NCBI GenBank assembly: GCA_050331455.1
Contig: JBHJGV010000098.1
Span: 1 to 38,358 of the forward strand
Reading direction: 5' to 3'
DNA: 38,358 bases
From: CAYUYV01 sp050331455
Lineage (GTDB): Bacteria > Pseudomonadota > Alphaproteobacteria > JAJFIK01
Each line of letters starts with the position of its first letter. Position 1 is the stretch's first letter. The translations under genes were made by a program, and so were the position numbers. Shown piece after piece: positions 22,969 through 31,318 of the stretch. Below the pieces are notes generated by a model. It saw only the letters and a program-made list of their open reading frames with translations. It was not told the DNA's origin and searched no databases.

Positions 22969-25713
22969 ATGACATGGAAAATCTGGATCACCGCTGCCGG
23001 CCTCGCGCTGGCTGCCGGGGCCTGCGATTCCGGACCAGGACCATCGCAAACACCCGAGCCGGAGACCGCCCCCGCGCCGGAGGCCAAATCCGAAGCGCCG
23101 GCCCTGCTGTCCGAACCCATGCCCCTGGGGCGCCTGGGCGACACGCTTTCCCCCATTAAATACACCCTCAATCTCACTATTGATCCGTCCCAGGAGACCT
23201 TTTCCGGGACGACGGTGATCGAGGCCAATCTCGTGCGGGACGTGGACGGTCTCTGGATCCATGGGCGCGACATCGCCGTGGAGAGCGCCGAGGTGGAAAC
23301 GGAAGACGGCCGGCGCGTGACGGCAACCTACGACCAGCGTCATGTTACCGGCATTGCGCGGCTCGATCTCTCGGAACCCGTCGCCGCCGGTCCGGTCAAG
23401 CTGTATCTCACCTACACGGCTCCCTTCGCGACCTCGCCCCAGGGCCTTTATCGCACCGAACGGGAGGGCGCCTTCTACGCTGCCACCCAATTCGAGCCCA
23501 TCGATGCGCGCCGTGTGTTCCCGGGGCTTGATGAGCCGCGCTTCAAGGTGCCTTTCGACGTGACCGTCACGGCCCGGACGGACGATGTGGTCGTCACCAC
23601 CATGCCGGAAACGGCCCGGGAGGATCTGGGCAACGGCATGACGAGGCGCACCTATGCCACGACCCCGCCCCTGCCCACCTATCTGCTGGCCTTTGCCGTC
23701 GGCCCCTATGACATCAACGGGGCCGAACCCATCGCCGCCAATGCCGTGCGCGCCGAGCCGCTGCCGTTCCGCGGTGTTGCCGTGAAGGGCCAGGGCCCGC
23801 GCATGGACTATGCCCTGCGCAATACGCCGGGCATCCTGGCCTTCCAGGAGGACTATTTCGGCATCGGCCATCCGTATCCGAAGCTTGACATCATCGCTGC
23901 GCCTGACTTTTTCGGCGGCGCCATGGAGAATGTGGGTGCCATCATCTACAATGAATTCCTGATGCTGATGGACGAGGCTTCACCCTTGCGCCAGCGCCGG
24001 GCTTATACCTTCGTCCATGCCCACGAACTGGCCCACCAGTGGTTCGGCAATCTGGTCACGCCGGCCTGGTGGGACGACATCTGGCTCAACGAGGCCTTCG
24101 CGTCCTGGATGGAAAACAAGACCGCCGCCGCCTACTGGCCGGAAGGCGAATTCGACCGTGCGACCCTCAAACAGGCCCTCAGCGCCATGGCCGAGGACAG
24201 CCTCGCCGCCGCCCGCCAGATCCGCGAGCCGGTCGAGGTCAATGAGGCCATCGAGGACGCCTTTGACGGCATTACCTATAATAAGGGTGCCGGCGTTCTC
24301 GCCATGTTCGAAAGCTATGTGGGCGAGGAGGCGTTCCGCAACGGGGTGCGCCTGCACATGACCCGCCATGCCAACAGCGTTGCCACGGTCGAAGACTTCA
24401 TGGCCTCCATCGCCGACGGCTCGGAAACGCCCGAGGTGGTGCCGGCCTTCCGCAGCTTTATCGATCAGCCCGGTGTGCCCTATGTGGAGACTTCCGTAAC
24501 GTGCGAGAACGACAAGCCGCTCTTTACGGTGCGCCAGAGCCGCTATGCCCCTCTGGGCTCGTCCATCCGCACCGGGAAGACCTGGCAGATACCGCTTTGC
24601 GTCGCCTACACGGTAGACGGCGAGCGTCAGAGGACCTGCGCCCTCGTCACCGAGGCCGAACAGGTGATCGACCCCGATATCGCAAGCTGTCCGACCGCGG
24701 TCGTTCCGAATGCGGATGGCGCAGCCTATGTGCGCTTCACCTTCGACCGGCGCGGCTGGCAGGATCTGTTGCCCCATGTGCAGTCGCTGTCCGCCAAGGA
24801 GGCCCTGGCCTATGGCGACAGCCTGACGGCAACTTTCGAGGACGGGCGAATCGGCGCCGGCGACATGCTGGACGGTCTTGCGGCCCTGGCCAAACATGAC
24901 GCCTGGGACGTCTCCGCCCTGCCCCAGGGCACCCTCGGCTTTTTGAAGCGGACCCTGCTCGCCCCGGAGGATCATCCCGACCTCGAGGCCTTCGCCCGCA
25001 CGCTGATGCGGCCCGTCTACGACGCCTTGCCGGAACCGGGCGATGGGGAGACCCCGGCCGACATCCTGCGGCGCACCGATCTCGTCCGCTTCCTGGCCCT
25101 GACGGCCAAAGATCCGGAGCTGCGGGCCGAGATGGCCCGGCAGGCCGCCGCCTATGTGGGACTTGAAAGCGATGCGGACCCCTCCGCCGTGTCCGGCGAT
25201 CTTCTGCCCACGGTGCTCATTGTCGGGGTCGAAGATCTTGGAGCGCCCTTCTTCGAGGCTCTTTTGACCATGATGGACGAAAGTTCCGATCCGGGGCTGC
25301 GCCAGTACGCGGTCAGTGCATTGGCGTCGACGGAAGATGCCGCGCTCGCCGCACGCCTGCGCGATCTGGCCATGACGGAGGCGTTCACATCGGTGGAGCT
25401 GATCCGTGTGCTTTACGGCCAGGCCCGCCAACGGGAGACCCAAGAGGACTGGTGGACCTGGATGCAGGCGAATTTCGATGCGGTGGCCGCCCGCCTGCCC
25501 TCGCTCTACCGCTCCAGCATTGCAGAAATCGGCGGCTCCTTCTGCTCGCCGGAGCGCAAGGCGGAGTTCACGGCCCTGATCGAAGCCAATGCCGAGGCGA
25601 TCCCCGGCTACAAGCGCAGCCTCGCCAAGGCCGTGGAGAGCATCGACCTGTGCATCGCCCTGCGCGATGCGAAGGCGGAGGAATTGGCCACGGCCATCAA
25701 GGCCCGCCTCTGA
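22969..25713 (+). CDS. M1 family aminopeptidase, putative lipoprotein
   Basis: The 914-residue product starts at ATG 22969 (AAAGGAAAGGA upstream) with a lipoprotein-type signal: MTWKIW, a hydrophobic core and ALAAGAC, predicting lipidation of Cys20 and membrane anchoring. The M1 metallopeptidase signature is complete: GGAMENVGA for the substrate amino end, HELAH (residues 352-356) and Glu375 in NEAFASW as zinc ligands and catalytic base. The N-terminal beta saddle and C-terminal helical ERAP1-like domain are present, and length is normal for the family. It removes N-terminal amino acids from peptides. With the DPP IV-like enzyme across the divergent promoter region, it would form a periplasmic peptide-degrading pair. 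Confidence 0.92.
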   Translation: MTWKIWITAAGLALAAGACDSGPGPSQTPEPETAPAPEAKSEAPALLSEPMPLGRLGDTLSPIKYTLNLTIDPSQETFSGTTVIEANLVRDVDGLWIHGRDIAVESAEVETEDGRRVTATYDQRHVTGIARLDLSEPVAAGPVKLYLTYTAPFATSPQGLYRTEREGAFYAATQFEPIDARRVFPGLDEPRFKVPFDVTVTARTDDVVVTTMPETAREDLGNGMTRRTYATTPPLPTYLLAFAVGPYDINGAEPIAANAVRAEPLPFRGVAVKGQGPRMDYALRNTPGILAFQEDYFGIGHPYPKLDIIAAPDFFGGAMENVGAIIYNEFLMLMDEASPLRQRRAYTFVHAHELAHQWFGNLVTPAWWDDIWLNEAFASWMENKTAAAYWPEGEFDRATLKQALSAMAEDSLAAARQIREPVEVNEAIEDAFDGITYNKGAGVLAMFESYVGEEAFRNGVRLHMTRHANSVATVEDFMASIADGSETPEVVPAFRSFIDQPGVPYVETSVTCENDKPLFTVRQSRYAPLGSSIRTGKTWQIPLCVAYTVDGERQRTCALVTEAEQVIDPDIASCPTAVVPNADGAAYVRFTFDRRGWQDLLPHVQSLSAKEALAYGDSLTATFEDGRIGAGDMLDGLAALAKHDAWDVSALPQGTLGFLKRTLLAPEDHPDLEAFARTLMRPVYDALPEPGDGETPADILRRTDLVRFLALTAKDPELRAEMARQAAAYVGLESDADPSAVSGDLLPTVLIVGVEDLGAPFFEALLTMMDESSDPGLRQYAVSALASTEDAALAARLRDLAMTEAFTSVELIRVLYGQARQRETQEDWWTWMQANFDAVAARLPSLYRSSIAEIGGSFCSPERKAEFTALIEANAEAIPGYKRSLAKAVESIDLCIALRDAKAEELATAIKARL

Positions 25714-25746
25714 TCGCCCTAATCTGATCGCCCAGATCTGATCACG
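25709..25746. repeat. 14-bp tandem repeat TCTGATCGCCC at M1 gene stop
   Basis: TCTGATCGCCC begins at 25709 and 25723, and a third partial copy (TCTGATCACGC) begins at 25737, giving a 14-bp period. The TGA stop of the M1 peptidase lies inside the first unit. The repeat probably arose by slippage. Confidence 0.6.
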
Positions 25747-25752
25747 CGGCCT

Positions 25753-25782
25753 GCCACCGGTCCTGACATCAGGGCCGGTGGC
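25753..25782. terminator. Strong hairpin between convergent genes
   Basis: Positions 25753-25782 fold into a nearly perfect 30-base stem-loop. GCCACCGG pairs with CCGGTGGC, a T-G wobble follows, then CCTG pairs with CAGG around an ACAT loop. It sits between the M1 peptidase stop and the convergent small membrane protein, whose last codons it overlaps. No T-run is present, but the stem is strong and its position suits a two-way transcription barrier. Confidence 0.55.
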
Positions 25783-26086
25783 GGCGCTGGTGTCGCCGTC
25801 GGGCCCGGGCGGCCCGGCGCCGGCGCCACCAGCGCACGCTGCGCACCTCAAGGCAGCGGCGAAAACGCCGGACCCGGTGGGAGTCGTGGGACAGGATCAG
25901 CATGCCCGGCCCCCACATCCACAACCCGATGACCGGCATGGCAAAACCGAGGGTGCCCGTCACGATGATGACGAGGGCAAGGGCCGTGCGGGCGGCCCGG
26001 CTGCGCGGCACGGGAATGCGCCAACGCCCCAGGCGCACCGTGGGCCGGGCGGCTCGAACAGAGGCGTCGTCGTCCGGCTGCGGCAT
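25769..26086 (-). CDS. Small membrane protein (PGPGW-like)
   Basis: A 105-residue protein with about two close hydrophobic stretches (ALALVIIVTGTLGFAMP and VIGLWMWGPGMLIL), then a very Arg-rich tail with RRFRRCLEV and RWWRRRR. The pattern resembles small PGPGW-type putative transmembrane proteins of unknown function. I chose ATG 26086 (MPQPDDD) because GAGGA is 6 bases upstream; an ATG at 26092 would touch the ribosome site. The tail probably contacts lipid head groups or nucleic acid. Moderately sure it is a real gene. Confidence 0.55.
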   Translation of the reverse strand: MPQPDDDASVRAARPTVRLGRWRIPVPRSRAARTALALVIIVTGTLGFAMPVIGLWMWGPGMLILSHDSHRVRRFRRCLEVRSVRWWRRRRAARARRRHQRRHRP

Positions 26087-26113
26087 GGTCATTCCTCAAG
26101 GAGGCTGCCCCCC

Positions 26114-26142
26114 TTGGGCTTTGCCTTTTGGGGCTTTGCCTT
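26114..26142. repeat. Tandem repeat TTGGGGCTTTGCCTT
   Basis: TTGGGCTTTGCCTT (26114-26127) and TTGGGGCTTTGCCTT (26128-26142) are adjacent near-copies, and a degraded third (GTCGGGGTTCGCCCC) follows. They lie between the small membrane protein and the exonuclease gene. Confidence 0.6.
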
Positions 26143-26232
26143 GTCGGGGTTCGCCCCGTAAGGGCTGGGCCATCGGGGCCGGCGCGCTATTGTCTTGGTC
26201 ATGCCCTGCCGCGATCCAAACACGCCGATCAT

Positions 26233-27297
26233 ATGGTCAATCTTGCGCCCTTTCCGCCCCACGATCTCTTGAGCCCGACGCCCCAAGGCCTCTATTGCGC
26301 CCCCGGCGGCTTCTACGTGGACCCCACAAGCCCCGTGGACCGGGCCGTGATCACCCACGGCCACGCGGATCACGCGCGGCCCGGTCATGGTGCCGTCCTC
26401 GCCACGGCGGAAACACTTGCGATCATGGATGCCCGCTACGGCGCGGGCCATGCGGGGACAACCCAGGCCGAGCCGCTGGGCCACACGGTATCCATCAATG
26501 GCGTATCCGTGACCCTGCGCCCCGCCGGCCATGTGCTGGGGAGTGCCCAGGCCGTGATCGAATTCGGCGGCACCCGGATCGTCGTGTCGGGAGACTACAA
26601 GCGCCGGAGCGACCCCACCTGCGCCGCCTTCGAGCCCGTGCCCTGCGATGTCTTCATCAGCGAGGCGACGTTCGGTCTGCCCGTCTTCCGCCATCCCCCC
26701 ACGGAGCAGGAGGTCGCGAAGCTGCTCACGTCCCTGAAGACCTTTCCCGAGCGCCCTCACCTGGTCGGCGCCTATGCACTGGGCAAGGCCCAACGGATCA
26801 TCCGTCTGCTGCGCGATGCCGGACATGATGAACCGATCTTCCTGCATGGCGCATTGCAGGCCCTTTGCGCGCTTTATGAAAATCACGGGATCGATCTCGG
26901 GACAGTGGTCTCGGCGGCCGGCCAGCCCAAGGCCGCCTTCAATGGTCACATCGTGCTGTGTCCGCCTTCGGCCATTGCCGACCGGTGGTCCCGCCGCATG
27001 GAGGAGCCCGTGACAAGCTTTGCCTCCGGCTGGATGCGCGTGCGCGCCCGGGCCCGCCAGCGCGGGGTGGAACTGCCGCTCATCGTCTCCGACCATGCGG
27101 ACTGGGACGAACTCATTGCGACCATCAAGGACGTGGCGCCCCAGGCCCTTTGGGTGACCCACGGCCGGGAGGATGCCCTGGTCCACGCTGCCGAACAGTT
27201 GGGCGTCGCAGCCAAGCCCCTGTCCCTGGTGGGGTACGGGGACGAGGATGACGAGGACGCGGGCCCCGACGCGATACCCGAGGAGGCTGGCCCGTGA
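26233..27297 (+). CDS. Ligase-associated DNA exonuclease (MBL/beta-CASP fold)
   Basis: The 354-residue protein is a metallo-beta-lactamase nuclease of the SNM1-like type found beside ATP-dependent DNA ligases. THGHADHARPGH is the HxHxDH metal motif. HVLGSAQ, SGDYKRRSDPTC and SEATFGLPVFRHP follow as expected, and SDHADW near the end is the C-terminal metal ligand. The beta-CASP cap lies in between. It probably trims DNA ends for the ligase. I chose ATG 26233 because the family starts there; its ribosome site is weak. Its TGA overlaps the ligase GTG (GTGA), so translation is coupled. Confidence 0.88.
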   Translation: MVNLAPFPPHDLLSPTPQGLYCAPGGFYVDPTSPVDRAVITHGHADHARPGHGAVLATAETLAIMDARYGAGHAGTTQAEPLGHTVSINGVSVTLRPAGHVLGSAQAVIEFGGTRIVVSGDYKRRSDPTCAAFEPVPCDVFISEATFGLPVFRHPPTEQEVAKLLTSLKTFPERPHLVGAYALGKAQRIIRLLRDAGHDEPIFLHGALQALCALYENHGIDLGTVVSAAGQPKAAFNGHIVLCPPSAIADRWSRRMEEPVTSFASGWMRVRARARQRGVELPLIVSDHADWDELIATIKDVAPQALWVTHGREDALVHAAEQLGVAAKPLSLVGYGDEDDEDAGPDAIPEEAGP

Positions 27298-28895
27298 GAC
27301 GCTTTGCCGACCTGCTCGACCGCCTGAGCACCCAGCCCCAGCGCAATGCCAAGATCCGCCTTCTGATCGAATACTTCGAAGGCGCTCCGGATCCCGATCG
27401 CGGCTATGCCCTTGCCGCCCTCACCAGCGATCTCGACTTTGCCCGCGCCAAACCCGCCATGCTGCGGGGCCTCGTCATGGAGCGGGTGGACCCGGTGCTG
27501 TTCGGTCTGTCCTATGACTATGTGGGCGATCTTGCAGAGACGGCCTCCCTGATCTGGCCCGAACCGCCGGAGGCGCAGCAGCCGGCCAGTCCCTTCTTGA
27601 GCGACGTCGTTCATGGGCTGGAGACGGCCAGTAAATCCGACATTCCGGCCCTTATCGCCCGGTGGTTCGATGCCCTCGACCCCACGGGGCGCTGGGCCCT
27701 GGGCAAGCTCATCACCGGAGCACTGCGCGTCGGCGTGTCGGCGCGCCTCGCCAAGACGGCCCTCGCCCAGATGGGCGGGATCGAGGTCAATGCCCTGGAG
27801 GAGATCTGGCCGGGCCTCAAAGCACCCTATGCGGACCTGTTCGCCTGGCTTGAGGGCGCAGGGCCCATGCCCGAAATTGCCGCCCAGGCGCCCTTCCGCC
27901 CCGTGATGCTGGCCACGCCCTTCGAAGATCCCGACTGGGGCCTCGATCCGCGTGCCTATCGGGCCGAGTGGAAATGGGACGGCATCCGGATCCAGGCGGT
28001 CAGCGAAAAGGGCAACCGGCGGCTCTACAGCCGCACCGGGGAAGACATTTCCGGCACCTTTCCGGATGTGATCGAAGCCATGGATTTCGAAGGCGCCGTG
28101 GACGGAGAGTTGCTCGTGGCCCGGGATGGCGTGGTCGCGCCCTTCTCAGACCTTCAAAAGCGCCTGAACCGCAAGACCGTCTCCGTCAAGCTGATCGCCA
28201 GTCATCCCGTGATCATTCGCGCCTATGACCTGTTGATGCGGGACGGCCGGGATCTGCGCCCCGAGCCCTTCGATGTCCGGCGCGCCGCGCTTGAAGAGGC
28301 CGCAGCGGACTGGGCCCTGCCCTTTCTGGACCTGTCGCAGATGGTGTCCTTCGAGACCTGGGAAGAACTGGCGGAAAAGCGGGCCGGCGATCTTGCCCCC
28401 GGGGTCGAGGGCCTGATGCTCAAGCGCGGCGACAGTCCGTACACGCCGGGCCGGGCCAAGGGACCCTGGTTCAAGTGGAAGCGCGACCCGTTCCTCATCG
28501 ATGCCGTCCTGCTCTATGCCCAGCGGGGCCACGGCAAGCGGTCCTCGTTCTACTCCGACTACACATTCGGGGTCTGGCACGAGAGCGAGGACGGGCCGGC
28601 GCTCATCCCCGTGGGCAAGGCCTATTTCGGGTTCACCGATGCGGAGCTGAAGGACATCGACAAATTCATCCGTCAGAACACGACCAACCGCTTCGGGCCC
28701 GTGCGGGAAGTGGTCCACGGTCCCGACGAGGGTCTGGTGCTCGAGGTGGCCTTTGAGGGCCTGCAACGCTCGCCCCGGCACAAGTCAGGCGTCGCCATGC
28801 GCTTCCCACGGGTCAACCGCCTTCGCTGGGACAAGCCGCCCCGTGAGGCCGACACCTTGCAGGCCCTGTCGGCCCTGCTGCCCCCTGAAGCGTGA
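27294..28895 (+). CDS. ATP-dependent DNA ligase (ligase-associated repair set)
   Basis: The 533-residue product starts with GTG overlapping the exonuclease stop. The N-terminal helical domain (RRFADLLDRLSTQ, residues 1-190) precedes the nucleotidyltransferase core with EWKWDGIRIQ, where Lys227 is the AMP acceptor. SRTGEDIS, DGELLV and the Lys-rich motif V (KWKRDPF) follow, then an OB-fold domain to the end (RFPRVNRLRWDK). This is the 'cisplatin damage response' ligase family of proteobacteria, which seals nicks in repair. The set usually continues with an Lhr-like helicase and a PdeM-type phosphoesterase. Here it ends at a convergent sulfotransferase 8 bases later. Confidence 0.92.
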   Translation: MRRFADLLDRLSTQPQRNAKIRLLIEYFEGAPDPDRGYALAALTSDLDFARAKPAMLRGLVMERVDPVLFGLSYDYVGDLAETASLIWPEPPEAQQPASPFLSDVVHGLETASKSDIPALIARWFDALDPTGRWALGKLITGALRVGVSARLAKTALAQMGGIEVNALEEIWPGLKAPYADLFAWLEGAGPMPEIAAQAPFRPVMLATPFEDPDWGLDPRAYRAEWKWDGIRIQAVSEKGNRRLYSRTGEDISGTFPDVIEAMDFEGAVDGELLVARDGVVAPFSDLQKRLNRKTVSVKLIASHPVIIRAYDLLMRDGRDLRPEPFDVRRAALEEAAADWALPFLDLSQMVSFETWEELAEKRAGDLAPGVEGLMLKRGDSPYTPGRAKGPWFKWKRDPFLIDAVLLYAQRGHGKRSSFYSDYTFGVWHESEDGPALIPVGKAYFGFTDAELKDIDKFIRQNTTNRFGPVREVVHGPDEGLVLEVAFEGLQRSPRHKSGVAMRFPRVNRLRWDKPPREADTLQALSALLPPEA

Positions 28896-28903
28896 CCATT
28901 TGA

Positions 28904-29626
28904 TCAAAACGGATCGGTCGGATAACCGAACCGCTCGAAATCGTCCGCATAGAGATCGGCAATGAGGCGCGCGGTCGCCGGAGTATAGAAGTCGGCGAAA
29001 GGCTCCCGGGGTACATGGCGATGGCGCTGGTTCTCCAACGCCAGCGTGGTCGCCCCATTGATGGCGTCGATGTCGTCGGCAAAGCGTTCCGTGCGCCCCA
29101 CATAGTCGACAAGCACCCGGCCTGCCGCGTCGCACAGGAAATAGGTCTGGGGCAGGAAATGCAGCCAGCCCAGGGCCCGGTCCCGCACGCCCTTGGTATC
29201 GAGGGCGGCAGCGAAGGCGCGAAAGTCCTTGAACGCTCCCAGGGCGCCCGCCGCAAAGCGTTTGTCCCGCGCCGAGGCATCCTCCGACGTCAAATAATGA
29301 AATGCGGACACGAAGCGGTCATGGGGATTGCGGACAAAGCCGAACGTGTAGGCCCGCTCGAACAGGGCCGGATCCGCCCAGCGATAATACTGGGCCGAGC
29401 GGTGCCAATGGGCGATGGTGACCTGCCGCGTGATGGAGGTGCCAGCGCATTTCGGCACATGCACGAAGATCACGCCGAGCCGGGCGTTCTCCGACAGGTC
29501 CAGCTTTTCCGCCTTGGCCCGCATATATTCGCGTAAGTCGAAGTAACGCCGCTGGACGCCGAACAGACGGGCCGCGTGTTGCAGTCGGGCGTCGGCCAGG
29601 GCGAGTCCCGCCGGGATCGTGGTCAT
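28904..29626 (-). CDS. Family 2 sulfotransferase
   Basis: The 240-residue protein shows VIFVHVPKCAGTSI, the 5'-phosphosulfate loop of the carbohydrate sulfotransferase family 2 (chondroitin/heparan 2-O type), and FGFVRNPHDRFVSAFHYL, the 3'-phosphate motif with Arg and Ser. It uses PAPS to sulfate a sugar hydroxyl, acceptor unknown. There is no N-terminal membrane anchor, so it acts in the cytoplasm. ATG 29626 overlaps the stop of the SGNH hydrolase (ATGA), so the pair is translationally coupled. The frame runs further upstream, but only through the neighbouring gene. Confidence 0.85.
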   Translation of the reverse strand: MTTIPAGLALADARLQHAARLFGVQRRYFDLREYMRAKAEKLDLSENARLGVIFVHVPKCAGTSITRQVTIAHWHRSAQYYRWADPALFERAYTFGFVRNPHDRFVSAFHYLTSEDASARDKRFAAGALGAFKDFRAFAAALDTKGVRDRALGWLHFLPQTYFLCDAAGRVLVDYVGRTERFADDIDAINGATTLALENQRHRHVPREPFADFYTPATARLIADLYADDFERFGYPTDPF

Positions 29627-30408
29627 TGCGGGGTCTCCGGACAAAACTTTTGGGTGAGCGCTTTGGCGATGGCATTGCCCACAACCGGCTCCGTGATGGC
29701 CGCATGGGCCGTGTCGGTGGGATGCAAGCCGTCGGGCAGCCAAGCCTTCCGGCGTGCCCGCGGCACTGTGTGCCACAGGGGCAGCGCATCGATCAATCCC
29801 GCACCGCTGCGAGCCGCGAGGTGGCGATACAAGGCAGCATAGCCCGCCTGGCCCGGGCGGGCCCAGCCGCGCACCCCTTCGGCCGGGCTCAAAAGCGCCA
29901 GATAGACAAGGACCCCGGCCGCCTGCGCTTCATCGAGGATCGCCGTATGATTGGCTTCGCTTTCAGCCAGGGATACGCCCCGGTGCAGGGCCGCATCATT
30001 GCCGGTGAAGTGCACGATTAAAATATCGGGGGGCGCACCGTCGTCGGGGCGCAGGGCCCGGTCGATCTGGGCCCGGCCCCAGCGGCTCGACATCCCGACC
30101 CGGGCGACCCGCCGAACCGTGACGCCGCCCGGACGGCATCGGGACAAGCCCTCGGCCAGCCGGTCCGGCCAGGCGCCCCGTGCGCTCAAGGACGCGCCAA
30201 GAAGGGTGACGATGGCCGGTCTGTCGGGAGAGGCATCAAGGCGGGCCGCGAGACCCTGGTCCCCTTTGGCGCGGCGCGGACCCGCGAGCCCCGGATCGCT
30301 GAAGACGCCCCGGCCCTGGAGCCATCCAAGCCCCGCAGCCACAGCAAGTGCGATCACGAGAGCCCCTGCGACAGCGACCGTCTTTTGTCCCGTCAGCAGA
30401 ACAGCCAT
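29623..30408 (-). CDS. Membrane-anchored SGNH/GDSL hydrolase
   Basis: From ATG 30408 (GGAAGG, spacing about 6) the product has 261 residues. A hydrophobic N-terminal segment (residues 9-30) should anchor it facing the periplasm. The SGNH blocks are visible: LLGASLS with nucleophile Ser73 (GAS instead of the common GDS), FTGNDA with the block III Asn, and PDGLHPT with the Asp-His pair. Such proteins remove or transfer acyl or acetyl groups on glycans and lipids. It is coupled to a sulfotransferase and divergent from an ACP/ligase/acyltransferase operon, so it may act on the same acylated product. Confidence 0.8.
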   Translation of the reverse strand: MAVLLTGQKTVAVAGALVIALAVAAGLGWLQGRGVFSDPGLAGPRRAKGDQGLAARLDASPDRPAIVTLLGASLSARGAWPDRLAEGLSRCRPGGVTVRRVARVGMSSRWGRAQIDRALRPDDGAPPDILIVHFTGNDAALHRGVSLAESEANHTAILDEAQAAGVLVYLALLSPAEGVRGWARPGQAGYAALYRHLAARSGAGLIDALPLWHTVPRARRKAWLPDGLHPTDTAHAAITEPVVGNAIAKALTQKFCPETPQ

Positions 30409-30567
30409 GTCCGGCCTTCCTGTCATGGGTGACTGATCAGCGGATCGCCCCAAAAAGGCGTGTTGCCGCGCGCAGATGCGCCAATCTGCGGTGAAAATGC
30501 AAGCCTTCCACCGTCAAAAAAGCCGGATCGGGAAGAGCGAAACCCGCAAAGGCAGGCAGGCCCGATA

Positions 30568-30596
30568 TTGACGGCGGGTCTGGATTTTTCCATTAC
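30568..30596 (+). promoter_or_regulatory. Possible promoter of the acyl-module operon
   Basis: TTGACG (30568-30573) matches the -35 at five of six positions; 17 bp later CATTAC (30591-30596) is a poor -10 (3/6). It would start transcription near 30603, just before the dyad at 30616-30645, leaving a leader of about 165 bases before ATG 30768. This assignment is tentative. Confidence 0.3.
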
Positions 30597-30615
30597 CGGT
30601 CACCGCTGCAGGAGA

Positions 30616-30645
30616 CCGGGTTGGGGTGCACCGTTTCCAACCCGG
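30616..30645. promoter_or_regulatory. Inverted repeat CCGGGTTGG-N12-CCAACCCGG
   Basis: CCGGGTTGG (30616-30624) and CCAACCCGG (30637-30645) form a perfect 9-bp inverted repeat with a 12-base spacer that begins with GGTGCACC when counted from 30625, itself a palindrome. It is in the 359 bp divergent gap (30409-30767) between the SGNH hydrolase and the acyltransferase. It could be a regulator site for both operons or an RNA hairpin (two G-T pairs extend it) in the rightward leader. No gene is seen in this gap. Confidence 0.45.
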
Positions 30646-30767
30646 CGCGGACCGGCGGTTGTGGGACCGCGAACCTGAATGGGAAACAAACTGCGCAGAA
30701 CGGGATTGCCCTCAGGTGATCGCTCCCGTCATGGTGCGCACGTCAGTTCTGAAAGAGGTCATCGATC

Positions 30768-31253
30768 ATGTCCGCACCGGAACCCGTCCGCAAAAAGCGC
30801 TTTGTCGCCGTTATTCGAAATTTTATCTTTCGGAATCTCGTACTCCCGTCGACCTGGTACTGGTACACCAAAGTGCACGGCATGACCTTTGGCGAGGGTG
30901 TGCGGGTGTCCCGCGGGGCGCGGCTCGACAAGACAAATCCGCGGGGCGTGCATATTGGAGACTACTCGGCCGTCACCTCCGGTGCGTGCATCGTGACCCA
31001 TGACTTTATCAATCGCCAGTGGCGGGACGTTCATATCGGTCGCAACTGCTTCATCGGCTATAACGCGGTGGTCCTGCCCGGTGTCACCATTGGGGACGGC
31101 TGTATCGTCTCCAGCAATTCCGTGGTTGCCCGCGACGTGCCCGCGGGCTGTGTCGTGGTCGGCAACCCGGCAAAAATTGTGGAACGCGATATCAAGGTCG
31201 GTCCGTGGGGCATTCGTCTTGACAAAGGAAACGACACCCCGGTCGCCCACTGA
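30768..31253 (+). CDS. Hexapeptide-repeat acyltransferase (left-handed beta-helix)
   Basis: The 161-residue product has the hexapeptide pattern of LbH acyltransferases: VRVSRGARLD, VHIGDYSAVTSG, VHIGRNCFIGYNAVVLPGVTIGDGCIV and so on to VVVGNPAKIV, a typical end. The middle segment is given here as separate turns: VHIGRNCF, IGYNAVV, LPGVTIG, DGCIV. The His in VTHDF is a likely catalytic base. Members move acetyl or longer acyl groups from CoA or ACP onto sugars and work as trimers. It heads an operon with an ACP gene 65 bases downstream, so an ACP-bound donor is an attractive idea. AAGAGG precedes ATG 30768. Confidence 0.85.
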   Translation: MSAPEPVRKKRFVAVIRNFIFRNLVLPSTWYWYTKVHGMTFGEGVRVSRGARLDKTNPRGVHIGDYSAVTSGACIVTHDFINRQWRDVHIGRNCFIGYNAVVLPGVTIGDGCIVSSNSVVARDVPAGCVVVGNPAKIVERDIKVGPWGIRLDKGNDTPVAH

Positions 31254-31318
31254 CCTTGAGCAGCATACCGTCAAAAACAGCGCCAAGGCATCCCGGTGCA
31301 GCAACAGGAACTCGTCGA

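Noticed and set aside
23980..25851. Long minus-strand frame opposite the M1 peptidase
   Set aside because: It is a mirror of the M1 coding sequence, Gly/Arg-rich and without any family motif.
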